Positions 19,101 to 28,041 of a stretch of DNA of 64,000 nt are shown here, in pieces. The position numbers and the translations under genes were made by a program. Each line of letters begins with the position of its first letter. Position 1 is the first letter of the stretch. Under the pieces are notes generated by a model. That model searched no databases and had not been told where the DNA came from. It was given only the letters and a program-made list of their open reading frames with translations. The stretch spans positions 1 to 64,000 of the forward strand of contig WQWL01000001.1 in the NCBI GenBank assembly GCA_009785345.1, given 5' to 3'. Source of the DNA: Oscillospiraceae bacterium. GTDB taxonomy: Bacteria; Bacillota; Clostridia; Oscillospirales; Oscillospiraceae.

Positions 19101-20475
19101 TGATGGCGTAAGAAACCGTGACGATGCAAGAGGCGCACGTGTTCCTACTCATTCACAAGATGTTCCAAGTCACATCGGCACACCACACGGAAACAACATG
19201 GTTCTCCACGGTGAGGTTGAAGCTTGGATCAACGGCGGCGCAGTAGTGGTACCTTTCGCGTCAATGACAACATTTGTTGGACGCGCCAGAGTAGCACCTG
19301 ATGCTAGCATCGATGCAACAACTATAATCCCATTCTTCAACTACAACGAACTTGAAGGCGCAGCAGTTAATAACAACAATGTAAACCTTACAGATCCGCG
19401 CGTTGAAACAATGCGTATCCCGACACAAGACTTTGATACAGTTCTGGAACCGGGAATGGCTCTTATGCACGGATTTACAAACAATACTTTTGCAAGATTC
19501 ACATTCAATAGAATTAACTTCGGATCCGGCATGGATACTCTCGTACTTAACACAGGCGGAGCTTATCCTGGACTCCAAGCTGGCGATGTAACTACCGGAG
19601 AACTCCCAATAAGAGTTTATATCGATGGCGAACTTGCGACAGCTCCAAATGCAGTTGTTGAAGTAAGTCCAGATCAAGGTGATCGCGAAGTTCCATTGAC
19701 AGGCTCTTTCACAGGTGTTAATGATGTTGTTATCCAACTCGGCGCAGATGGAAGCAGTGTAATTGCTCGCTTGAACTCATTGACATTCGTAGAATGTGAC
19801 TTTACTGTAGTGGTAACACCACCGACATGCACTGACGAAGGTTATACAACGAAGACTTGTGAAACTTGCGGCGATGTAGTTGTCGTTGACAGAATACCTG
19901 CACTTGGTCATGACTGGAGCGAATTCCAAGTAGATCCTGACGATTCAGAAATAGAATTCAAAGTCTGTGAGCGTTGTGAAGAAATATACACACGCTATAG
20001 AGAACTTGTGTTCACAGGATCCAATCCCAATAGATTGAGAGATGACTATTTGGCACAGGTTCGATATGTTACCCTTGCAACTCCACGTAATTTAGGTATA
20101 TTTGAACAACACAGTGAGTTTATAGTACCTGAAAATACAACATTATTCGTAGCCACCACCCTAAATATAGAGCGCAATGCCGAGCTTATAATTAGAGGCA
20201 CAGTGGTAATACTTGAGGGCGGCAGAATAAACAATCAAGGTTCAGGTACAGGCGGTACGGTAACTATTGCAGAAACCGGTACCCTTGAAAACAATGGTCA
20301 CTTTGAAAATGTGACGCGTTCTACCCTTGAAAACAATGGAACAATTGTTAACAACGGCAGGTTTGAAGTGCGTGCAGACTCAACATTCTATCATGGTGTT
20401 GTTGAAGGTGACACCCCGCTAAACATTAATCGCCAAGCCAACGTATCTGGCGTGCCTATTATCCCGGAAGATTAA
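16183..20475 (+). CDS. Secreted GH30-like glycoside hydrolase (xylanase/glucuronoxylanase type)
   Basis: Signal peptide; catalytic-domain features MKIMAAGWSGPAWLKSTG, WGLSLSNEPEQA, GMIMSEIS; C-terminal shared module. Confidence 0.8.
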   Translation: MIMRNKARKILVVLLAVAMMISVIVPGAAAYLDIQNEPLDSSVIHEVVFAASFYAAHDGFEPRGAGVTFTNENISQTPGDQSLLVSNRNSVLHGAQVNLTDIIIPNVEYEFSMWVQSVAGSQNMRLGFQIGYTSTIFAGSTQTVTDDGWVQLVGRATFPSTAHAIVLFVDSGAPTASFVIDTATLARVGPLPEIVPPVSEGQELQIFLDQTRQQIDGFVLSGAFRQIDHLLNGFADRPDLQEEILDLVFGHHTGVYPEGHSRAGEPVDPAAKGIGLSIWRNQISDKAELWNYLWRQPPNAGPGQMAGGGGGQSWGRWFDTAAFSFRPFAPDDPDHFYGLNLPRNAPLLDDVSYRWWMDARDTAAVNWHPDVHPDPWDRTHIPTINYPLGRPRLTVPGTVHRLDDFIGIIDTDVTYMDGRPFPGWMVREGGPYGNAAFDRFDWPEAPGNQDIVARNGRSPVDRGQVWASRIAMAYAEARGEEMKIMAAGWSGPAWLKSTGRVNGGHIVNAEWALRDYAHFLADYIQGWETIYGVPIWGLSLSNEPEQANHVYSKSGWVTNTVARPPGAVDFGIRYPQGTIGPAPAPLPTWQSTSPSYMPFARDVLGPVLAERGLRNVLPDGTVEGVRFQMGDSQSYGSSPPIYQRFWGNSAEQFIDDYVFHTYSWQSIGGSNADTAALREWKVRAQMNNRGMIMSEISTMSGQNATNIFDFQRNALRNQNGTASRSDMGSAIAWAQYWNRQLSIMEISGTGQWWAVGFKKPEQDWPMAIHPGDRSLENLIYITNDARGQSAGPAAPSISLGGLEGATANHRGIGARPDEILAYQHAGPEGGFYTEQTFDYRVHKVFWALGHFSKFVRPGWYRVNVNQDVVNEGAAFPNNLNLMTSAYRSPEADEDGYYDFSVIVINGTRLDQTIDINFPGYIVESMERWETIEDVLCTSVLDVPHGTLLSSAGANNTITNATGLYRESFVRGWTDGVRNRDDARGARVPTHSQDVPSHIGTPHGNNMVLHGEVEAWINGGAVVVPFASMTTFVGRARVAPDASIDATTIIPFFNYNELEGAAVNNNNVNLTDPRVETMRIPTQDFDTVLEPGMALMHGFTNNTFARFTFNRINFGSGMDTLVLNTGGAYPGLQAGDVTTGELPIRVYIDGELATAPNAVVEVSPDQGDREVPLTGSFTGVNDVVIQLGADGSSVIARLNSLTFVECDFTVVVTPPTCTDEGYTTKTCETCGDVVVVDRIPALGHDWSEFQVDPDDSEIEFKVCERCEEIYTRYRELVFTGSNPNRLRDDYLAQVRYVTLATPRNLGIFEQHSEFIVPENTTLFVATTLNIERNAELIIRGTVVILEGGRINNQGSGTGGTVTIAETGTLENNGHFENVTRSTLENNGTIVNNGRFEVRADSTFYHGVVEGDTPLNINRQANVSGVPIIPED
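20011..20472 (+). repeat. Shared C-terminal module, copy 1
   Basis: FTGSNPNRL...NLGIFEQHSEFIVPENTTLFVATTLNIERNAELIIRGTVVILEGGRINNQGSGTGGTVTIAETGTL...NINRQANV. Confidence 0.85.
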
Positions 20476-20482
20476 TCAAGCC

Positions 20483-20520
20483 GAAGTGAGTTCCTTATCA
20501 GGAACTCACTTCTTTATCCT
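20483..20520 (+). terminator. Intrinsic terminator-like hairpin after the GH30 gene
   Basis: GAAGTGAGTTCCT-TATC-AGGAACTCACTTC, 13-bp perfect stem followed by TTTATCCTGTTTTC. Confidence 0.7.
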
Positions 20521-20550
20521 GTTTTCTATTTATATATAATTGGAGGTTAC

Positions 20551-23500
20551 ATGCATATGAGAAGAAGCATAAAACTTATCTTTGTACTGTTGTTAACAGT
20601 TTCTATATTATTGCCAACGATAACTGCTATTGCGACCCCTCTGGCATCCGTAAATGGAAATCTCATAATTGAACCAATAGAAGATCAAGAAGCTCGTTAC
20701 ATCAGAGCTATCTCCGAGGATGCAGGTGTGAATTGGGGCTGGGAGCCTCTGGTCATAACTGTTTACCTCAACTCTCCTGCTGACACCATCGACTGGTCAG
20801 ATTCAGCAGGTATTTTAGAAGGTAGTTTCAGTGCCGCTACGAGCGAAATTAGCCAGGCAATCGGGATAGGACAGGAAGTTCTCACATTGGTTCCAACCGG
20901 TGTCGGCAGAACGACTGTAACTATCAATGCTGCAAGCGGTGACTCCACAGCTACAACCAGCTTTGAAGTGTTCGCAACCGAGTTCTATGACACGGGCGAG
21001 TACGAATGGGACACCATGCATCTCCATGGTGGTGGAGCTGTATGCGGATATATTTTCCATCCAACGCAGCCCGGTATACTCTATGCACAAACCGATGTTG
21101 GCGGCGCATGGAGATTCGAATTCGAGTTTGATGGCGATGGTAATCCAATTGGTGGTATGTGGCATGACATCACTCAATGGATAACTCCGGGAACACAGGG
21201 TGCCGGTCAATCACGCGGATTGGGTGTTGATCCGACACCAGGTCGTGAAGACTGGGTATTCCTTGCACATCAGGGCAATTTCCAAGTATCTATGGATCGC
21301 GGTGAAACCTGGGTTACAGCAACAACTGCAACCGGACTGAATATGGCCGGAAATGCCGGAAACCTTCGTGGTAACGGTGGTAACAATGTTGTTGCAATTC
21401 CTAATCAGATATCAGGTCCTCCGGGATCAAGAAATCCTGCTGACTTCGGTCCATCTACCCTATATATGGTGAGTCAACTGGGTATACGCGAAACTACTGT
21501 AGACTCCTATGGTAGAACCGGACCTTTTGTAAATATCAGCGAAAATTTCGGTGGGGCGACGGTTTACAACTTTGTTGTATTTGACAACAACAATACCGAT
21601 ATTCGCTTGGTTGGAGCTGTTCCTAACAGCACGCCTACAGTAGATAATTCAAATGTTTGGTATACAAATGACGGCGGCGACACATGGCAAATACTGCCTG
21701 GTAAACCGTTGCGTAGAGCTGCGAACACACACTATTTCCCAGCAAATGCAGATATAACTCCTCCGATAAATGAAGCAGGTGACCGCTACATAATCGTCAC
21801 TTTCTCATGCCCGAACTCCGCTACTGCAGGACTCAACGATGGCCAACGCGGCGACGGTGCAGTTTTCCGCTGGAAAATGAACAGTGCAGGTGTACTGATT
21901 GGTCAGGACGATGGTGATGGCGGCTTGACAACTAATGGCGTGAATATCACACCTCAAATGTTCCATGGTACGCCTATTGATATGTCAAGGGCACCGGCAG
22001 CAGGTATGCAACATTGGCATGCCGGTGTTGGCTTTGCAGCATTGACAATCTGTAAAACAACAGGCGCAGTGGTTGTTGGCACGCACAACACTGATCCATA
22101 TACCATTAACCCGCTAACTTCACACCGTGGACATGAAGCTATGTTCCGCTCCCTTGACTATGGCGAAACATGGTTCCCGATCCTTGGTGGTTTTGAAATG
22201 TTCGGCGATCTCGCTTTCAGTGAGTGGGCACCTTATGCGATGCCCGCAGTTAATGGTCCACACGCAAACAACAGAGATATGGACACAATGATTGCAACAG
22301 AATTCTGGTGGGAGCCTTGGACTTGGTTGCACTGGAACTTTGGTCCACAAATTAATCCGCATTTTCCAAACAATATGTTCTTTAACTCAGGTCTTGGTAC
22401 ATATGTGACCTACAATCTGACCGCCCTTGATGAGATTGCTATGCGCGAAGGTACAGCAATTCCCAATGCCAGAATAGCGCAAGGACTCACAGTAGCGGAA
22501 GCACAGAGAGGTATATTCACAATCACAGATCGCAATGTGCAAGGCACACGTCCATTGGCAAACTATGAGCATTTCTTGTATGCTCATAACAGAAGCAGAG
22601 AGCCAGGTCCAAGCGGCGGACTCATCGATTGTATGTCACAGATGGTCAGATGGGAAGTTGCCCCCGGACTCTTTATGACAGTTCAAAAGCATTCTGCTCT
22701 ATACAGCCCTCCATCAGGAAGAAATATTGTAATATCAAACACTTGGGACTATCCAGGTTGGGCGTTCCAGGGCACAGATCATAAACCATTTAATGGCTGG
22801 AGCTACGCTCAATGGATTCCGCCAAAGTGGAATGATTTGTTTACAGGGTCAGGCTCATCATTTGACTGGTTGGAGCATACTAACAACACAGATCCACGCT
22901 TCCTGCCTCCGAGACCGGCACACCACGACCCGAATGATCCAGAAAGAAATTACACAATATACGCAATCACATATCGTGGAATTTCCGGCGATAACACAGA
23001 TTTCCCGGATGCCTTCCCGGAAATTATCGTGTCAACAGCGCGAAGCGACTGGCACTTTATGTTCAAAGGTGGTCCGATTATCAGCTTTGATGGTGGTCAT
23101 GTATGGCACAACCTGCCAGATGGCTATGATAGAATTAGAGCTACTGTACCAAATGGTGCAACATGGGAAGAACATCCTCCCGGATATGCTTTGCTTGGTC
23201 AGTCCACCAACTGGGATGAACTACCTGTAAATGTACAAAATGCTATCACAGGCACGAAGCCGACTGCTGCATCACCGGGAAGTAATCCTATCGGTCATGT
23301 TGCAATTGGTGCAGATGCTCAAACCATTATCTGGGGTATTGGCACTGCAATGCAAGCACAAAATACAATCAGAACTGTAGCTGTTAACGGCGACCTGCTG
23401 ACATTCGGTCAAAGATGGGAACCAATCAGAGTTTACAGTACAGCAACCGGAGATACACTAATCGGAGCCACAACTCAAATCAGAGTAGTTGCAGATCGTG

Positions 23501-24891
23501 TTGATCAAAATGTATTCTATGGCTTTACAAGTACAGGACTCTTTGTCAGCCGTGATGCTGGTGCAACATTCAGACCTGCAACTGTAACTGGTGGCTTCCC
23601 ATTTGCCGGAACACAAACCGGTATAAATGCCGGACGTGCAATCCGTGGTCAAGTAGGCGTACCGTATAAATTGTATGTGGATGCCAATGGCTTCTGGGAA
23701 CTCAGCATAGATATAGACACACTTCATGTGACAGCGACCAATATCGTACCAAACGTCATAAATACCGCTGCATTTGGTATGCAATCCGGGACAAACGGAC
23801 GCGCCGGGTTTGGACTTGGACCTGTCGGTGAAGAGGGCGGTAGAGCCGATATAAATGGAGCTATCTATGCATACGGTAGAACATTACCTGTATATGGCGA
23901 TCCCGGAACCGGATGGGGTGCATATCGCTCTCTGGATGGTGGCGATACATGGTTGCGTATTAGCCCAAGTTCACACGATCCTGAGCCTTTAGGAACAACT
24001 GAACGTCCATTCCGTAATGAAAATATGGCATTCGGCGATGTTCGCGGCGCAACAGGTGACCCCCGCGTATTCGGACGTATCTGGTTGACCCAGGGTAATG
24101 TTGCAGGCGGGATTCGCTATGGCGACATCGTTACAAAGCCCATTTTCTATGACATAGAGTTTTACGTAATTGGTCCTGATGGTCCTGTTAGACAGTCAGA
24201 ATTAAACCTACGCTCCGGATATGATATTACGGTACCTGAAACTCCTTTACACGCGACATGGTTTATTGATGAAGAGCTTACAATTCCGTTTACTTTTGGA
24301 CCAGCTTCAGAAAACCTGACCCTCTTTGCAGTACCCACAGTTAGATTTGATGGACCAAATCCTCGAAATCTAGGAATACTTCTAGAGGATAACAATGTTA
24401 TATTGGAGACACGAGGCAACTTGGGTATTTTTGCAGCTCACAGTGAGTTTGTAGTACCTCAAGGAAGAACATTAATCGTAGCTACCACACTAAATATAGA
24501 GCGCGAAGCCGAGCTTGTAATCAAAGGTACTGTCTTAGTGCTTGAAGGTGGCAGAATAAACAATCAAGGTTCAGGTACGGGCGGTACGATAACGATTGCG
24601 GAAACTGGTACCCTTATGAACTATGGACATGTCGAAAACGTGTCGCGTTCTACACTTGCAAACAATGGAACAATTGTCAACAACGGCAGGTTTGAGGTGC
24701 GTGCAGATGTTACTTTCTATGATTATGGTCATGTTGAGGGGCAAAATCTATTAAACATCAATCGCAATGCCAACGTAATTAATGCGCCGCTTATTGTGGA
24801 TGTTGAATCTTATGAAGGCGATAATGATGACGAAGACTATAGCGAAGGTGAAGGCGATGATGAAGAGGTCGGTGAAAGGGAAGACGAGTAG
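20551..24891 (+). CDS. Secreted GH74-like xyloglucanase
   Basis: Signal peptide; Ig-like N-terminal domain; GH74/BNR-type TMHLHGGGAVCGYIFHPTQPGILYAQTDVGGAWRF, SxDxGxTW repeats; shared C-terminal module and acidic tail. Confidence 0.82.
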   Translation: MHMRRSIKLIFVLLLTVSILLPTITAIATPLASVNGNLIIEPIEDQEARYIRAISEDAGVNWGWEPLVITVYLNSPADTIDWSDSAGILEGSFSAATSEISQAIGIGQEVLTLVPTGVGRTTVTINAASGDSTATTSFEVFATEFYDTGEYEWDTMHLHGGGAVCGYIFHPTQPGILYAQTDVGGAWRFEFEFDGDGNPIGGMWHDITQWITPGTQGAGQSRGLGVDPTPGREDWVFLAHQGNFQVSMDRGETWVTATTATGLNMAGNAGNLRGNGGNNVVAIPNQISGPPGSRNPADFGPSTLYMVSQLGIRETTVDSYGRTGPFVNISENFGGATVYNFVVFDNNNTDIRLVGAVPNSTPTVDNSNVWYTNDGGDTWQILPGKPLRRAANTHYFPANADITPPINEAGDRYIIVTFSCPNSATAGLNDGQRGDGAVFRWKMNSAGVLIGQDDGDGGLTTNGVNITPQMFHGTPIDMSRAPAAGMQHWHAGVGFAALTICKTTGAVVVGTHNTDPYTINPLTSHRGHEAMFRSLDYGETWFPILGGFEMFGDLAFSEWAPYAMPAVNGPHANNRDMDTMIATEFWWEPWTWLHWNFGPQINPHFPNNMFFNSGLGTYVTYNLTALDEIAMREGTAIPNARIAQGLTVAEAQRGIFTITDRNVQGTRPLANYEHFLYAHNRSREPGPSGGLIDCMSQMVRWEVAPGLFMTVQKHSALYSPPSGRNIVISNTWDYPGWAFQGTDHKPFNGWSYAQWIPPKWNDLFTGSGSSFDWLEHTNNTDPRFLPPRPAHHDPNDPERNYTIYAITYRGISGDNTDFPDAFPEIIVSTARSDWHFMFKGGPIISFDGGHVWHNLPDGYDRIRATVPNGATWEEHPPGYALLGQSTNWDELPVNVQNAITGTKPTAASPGSNPIGHVAIGADAQTIIWGIGTAMQAQNTIRTVAVNGDLLTFGQRWEPIRVYSTATGDTLIGATTQIRVVADRVDQNVFYGFTSTGLFVSRDAGATFRPATVTGGFPFAGTQTGINAGRAIRGQVGVPYKLYVDANGFWELSIDIDTLHVTATNIVPNVINTAAFGMQSGTNGRAGFGLGPVGEEGGRADINGAIYAYGRTLPVYGDPGTGWGAYRSLDGGDTWLRISPSSHDPEPLGTTERPFRNENMAFGDVRGATGDPRVFGRIWLTQGNVAGGIRYGDIVTKPIFYDIEFYVIGPDGPVRQSELNLRSGYDITVPETPLHATWFIDEELTIPFTFGPASENLTLFAVPTVRFDGPNPRNLGILLEDNNVILETRGNLGIFAAHSEFVVPQGRTLIVATTLNIEREAELVIKGTVLVLEGGRINNQGSGTGGTITIAETGTLMNYGHVENVSRSTLANNGTIVNNGRFEVRADVTFYDYGHVEGQNLLNINRNANVINAPLIVDVESYEGDNDDEDYSEGEGDDEEVGEREDE
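24346..24783 (+). repeat. Shared C-terminal module, copy 2
   Basis: FDGPNPRNL...NLGIFAAHSEFVVPQGRTLIVATTLNIEREAELVIKGTVLVLEGGRINNQGSGTGGTITIAETGTL...NINRNANV. Confidence 0.85.
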
Positions 24892-24927
24892 TTGAACGAA
24901 CATTTCGTGTAAAAGTCCGCGACACAA

Positions 24928-25033
24928 ACCACCCCGCCCGCCTGCGGCAGGCACCCATCCGATGGAAGGGGAATTGGCTAGAATCGTTCATTATTTCCCT
25001 CCTTGGATGGGTGGCACGAAGTGGCGGGGTGGT
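24928..25033. repeat. REP/MITE-like large palindrome between GH74 and GH10 genes
   Basis: ACCACCCCGCC/GGCGGGGTGGT and CACCCATCC/GGATGGGTG paired arms, plus nested GCCTGC/GCAGGC; GC-rich in an AT-rich context. Confidence 0.75.
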
Positions 25034-25096
25034 CAAAAGTGGAGAACCGCAACTCCCGAACAAAAGCGGAAAATTAATCATTTTTGGAGGACTCGC

Positions 25097-27853
25097 ATGA
25101 AAAAGAGAATCATATGTATATTTCTTGTTATTGTAATGTCATTGACGCTGTTACCCATGGCGTCACTGGCTACCAGTGAATTGTCAGATGATGCATCTGT
25201 TGTATTCGATGGTGATTTCAATTTCAGTTCTGCAACAGTAAATGGACTCAATGTAGGCGGAGCAAACAGGCTAACATTAACACTCAACAGTAGTGCTGCT
25301 GTCGAAGGAGCACAAATTCGTGTGCTGGCGGTAAGATATATACCACCGTACAATTCAACTGATATGCCGAATGCAACAGGTATACCGGGCGGCATAACTC
25401 TCATGACAAATGAGATTGGTCACTACTTTGACCATTATCAAGCAATTCCACTACTTGCGACAGACGTAACAGTCAATTTGCCGCAAGGTGAAAGCGTACA
25501 CACAGTAAGATTGAGTCAAATACTCTATATGACACTTGCCACGCAAATTGAGGTAGTGCTTCCGCAAGGTTCACAAGCAACGGTTGGACTGGTTGGAGCT
25601 CCTGTAGCATCTCTTGATGTGCCGGGAATCGATTGGGGCTTACTCCATACCCTTACACCAACAGGTCCGGGCACGATGAACAACTTGACTCAAGTAGTTC
25701 CTGATTCCATAAGAACAGCGGCTGATGACCCACTTTTCTCATTAGCCGAGCAATACAGTGAGTTTTTCCAAATTGGAAATGTCAACTCACAAATCGTTCC
25801 GGGAAGTGCATGGGCAAGGCAACACTTTAACACGGTAACTGCTGAAAATCACCATAAACCAAGCTTCCTTCAAAATGCAGCCGGCGCATGGACACTCAAT
25901 AATGCGACCAGTAACGCTCTTGTCAACTATGCGATTGCAAATGATGTTGACGTAGTGGGTCATGTGCTTATATGGCATGGCCAGTCGCAAAATCTTCATC
26001 ACCCAGGTCCCGCAAGTACGAGAGAACAGGCTATGGTGACTATGGAAAACTACATCCGTACTGTACTCCAGCACTTTGACCAACATGTGTTCCCGCCGGA
26101 AAGCGCAAGAGCTGGTCAGAGAATATTTAGTGCATGGGATGTCATCAATGAGGCGTTCATAAACGAGATTCCATACGTCAGCGAAGAAGATGCGAACACA
26201 CCCGGAACATGGAAGCGCTTTTTGCGTAAGAGCACTCAGACAGTTCGCGGATGGGAAAATGCACCCGGAAGCGGTAATCCCGGTCATGTCGGCGGTGCTG
26301 CTATGGCAAATAGATTCCATTGGTACGATGCATTTGCCAATGGCGCTGATTTAGAAGCCGGTGAAAGTGGAGCAGATTTTGTATATTACTCCTTTGTATT
26401 TGCCCGCAGATACTCCGATACTGTACTGGTGTACAACGACTTCAACATATATGAAGAAGGTAAGGCTCTTATGGTTGCTCAGATGGTTTCTGAGATTAAT
26501 GCAAGATATGCCTACGAACAACCAAACTATGAGTTCTTTGGAGGTCCCGATCCACGTCAGTTGATTGAAGTTGTTGGAATGCAAGGTCACTGGTACCTAC
26601 AAGATACTCCTGCGCGCGACCCGCAACGTGGCGTGCAGAGAGCTTTAGAGATATTGCGCGAAATTGACGTGAGAGTTCATATTAGCGAGCTTGACTTATT
26701 CGTTCATTTCCCATATGGCGCACAGGGTGGAGGTCATTTTGGAGCACCTCAACTAAGACACTGGCAACCGTCATGGCTTGATAATACCCAAGGTGATACA
26801 ACTTACTGGAGAACACGCTTCGGTCTTCCGATTGATGAGCCGCCACCAGCCAACTTTGGTAGATACATAGAGGCTATTCAGGCTCAAAAATTTGCAGAAA
26901 TATTTATGGTATTAAAAGAGAATGCAGACATTGTCGACCGTGTGACATTCTGGGGCTTACGTGATAATAATAGCTGGAGAGCAGCACTTGCTCCTCTACT
27001 ATGGTATGCTGATGTTGCTGGGCAACCAAATCCAAAAATGGCTTACTACGCAGTGGCGTTTCCTGCTCAATTCCTTGGTTATGATCCGGTTACACCACCT
27101 ACACAAAGTGTCAATCTTGTCAGGATTACTCCTGCGAGTACAGATTCTTTGCAAGCGGGCTACGACAGATCATTCGTCGCTGGTGTTTTCGGAAATGGAA
27201 GCCCGGCTCAGAGCGTTAAGTGGACTGTTGAAGGTGGTGTGAGTGGTACAAGTATTTCAGAAGATGGAGTTCTCACAGTTGCGCCTTTTGAGACTGCACA
27301 GAGACTGAGAATCAGAGCTACATCAACCGTAGATCCAAGTGTATACGGCATAGCTGTGATGGATGTTGAAATAGATTCATCACTTGAACTTGCAGACACT
27401 TTTGATGGAACAAATCCGAGAAATTTGAATGCACTTCTGGAACAAGGTTATGATGTCATTTTGCAAACTCCGAACAATCTAGGTATTTTTGCACAACACA
27501 GTCCACTCGTAGTACCTGAGGGCACAACGTTGTTCGTAGCCAGCACTCTAAACATACAACGTGATGCCGAGCTTATTATTAAAGGCAGAGTTGTGGTATT
27601 AGATGGTGGCAGGATAAACAATCAGGGTGGAACCGGCGGCGGCACGATAACGGTTGCACCAACCGGCACACTCTTCAATGCTGGATGGGTAGAGAACGTA
27701 ACAAACTCAACCATTGCAAACAATGGAACAATCATTAATGACGGCAGATTCGAAATCCGTGCAGGTGTTACTTTCTATGATCTAGGTGATGTTGAGGGGC
27801 AAAATCCATTGAACATCAATCGCAATGCCATAGTGCAACTTCCTGCGGAGTAA
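25097..27853 (+). CDS. Secreted GH10 endo-xylanase with Big2-like domain
   Basis: Signal peptide from ATG 25097 with GGAGG RBS; GH10 motifs DVVGHVLIWHGQ, AWDVINEAF, VHISELDLFV; shared C-terminal module. ORF-track start 24962 runs through the palindrome. Confidence 0.9.
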   Translation: MKKRIICIFLVIVMSLTLLPMASLATSELSDDASVVFDGDFNFSSATVNGLNVGGANRLTLTLNSSAAVEGAQIRVLAVRYIPPYNSTDMPNATGIPGGITLMTNEIGHYFDHYQAIPLLATDVTVNLPQGESVHTVRLSQILYMTLATQIEVVLPQGSQATVGLVGAPVASLDVPGIDWGLLHTLTPTGPGTMNNLTQVVPDSIRTAADDPLFSLAEQYSEFFQIGNVNSQIVPGSAWARQHFNTVTAENHHKPSFLQNAAGAWTLNNATSNALVNYAIANDVDVVGHVLIWHGQSQNLHHPGPASTREQAMVTMENYIRTVLQHFDQHVFPPESARAGQRIFSAWDVINEAFINEIPYVSEEDANTPGTWKRFLRKSTQTVRGWENAPGSGNPGHVGGAAMANRFHWYDAFANGADLEAGESGADFVYYSFVFARRYSDTVLVYNDFNIYEEGKALMVAQMVSEINARYAYEQPNYEFFGGPDPRQLIEVVGMQGHWYLQDTPARDPQRGVQRALEILREIDVRVHISELDLFVHFPYGAQGGGHFGAPQLRHWQPSWLDNTQGDTTYWRTRFGLPIDEPPPANFGRYIEAIQAQKFAEIFMVLKENADIVDRVTFWGLRDNNSWRAALAPLLWYADVAGQPNPKMAYYAVAFPAQFLGYDPVTPPTQSVNLVRITPASTDSLQAGYDRSFVAGVFGNGSPAQSVKWTVEGGVSGTSISEDGVLTVAPFETAQRLRIRATSTVDPSVYGIAVMDVEIDSSLELADTFDGTNPRNLNALLEQGYDVILQTPNNLGIFAQHSPLVVPEGTTLFVASTLNIQRDAELIIKGRVVVLDGGRINNQGGTGGGTITVAPTGTLFNAGWVENVTNSTIANNGTIINDGRFEIRAGVTFYDLGDVEGQNPLNINRNAIVQLPAE
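27401..27850 (+). repeat. Shared C-terminal module, copy 3
   Basis: FDGTNPRNL...NLGIFAQHSPLVVPEGTTLFVASTLNIQRDAELIIKGRVVVLDGGRINNQGG...NINRNAIV. Confidence 0.85.
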
Positions 27854-27933
27854 TTGTGGTTTTAAAAGGCACAGTGGCATATTTAACGAAAGTAACAGAA
27901 GTTTAAACTTAAAATGTAGATAAGCTGACAAGA

Positions 27934-27980
27934 CTAAACACCCTGATTGATTAATGCAATCGGGGTGTTTAGCACTTTGT
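27934..27980 (+). terminator. Intrinsic terminator after the GH10 gene
   Basis: CTAAACACCCTGATTG/CAATCGGGGTGTTTAG 16-bp stem (one GU), short loop, T-rich tail. Confidence 0.75.
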
Positions 27981-28041
27981 TTATGGTAATGAAAACTGAT
28001 ATATTTTCCACATAGTGTGGACTTGGTGCTCATCCACACAG

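Noticed and set aside
19261-19737. 158-aa minus-strand ORF inside GH30
   Set aside because: Antisense to a strong secreted enzyme CDS, Cys-rich low-complexity translation, no RBS or family resemblance; other antisense ORFs in the track rejected for the same reason.
24962-25096. N-terminal extension of the GH10 ORF in the ORF track
   Set aside because: Encoded by the palindromic element; a proper RBS and signal peptide begin at ATG 25097.
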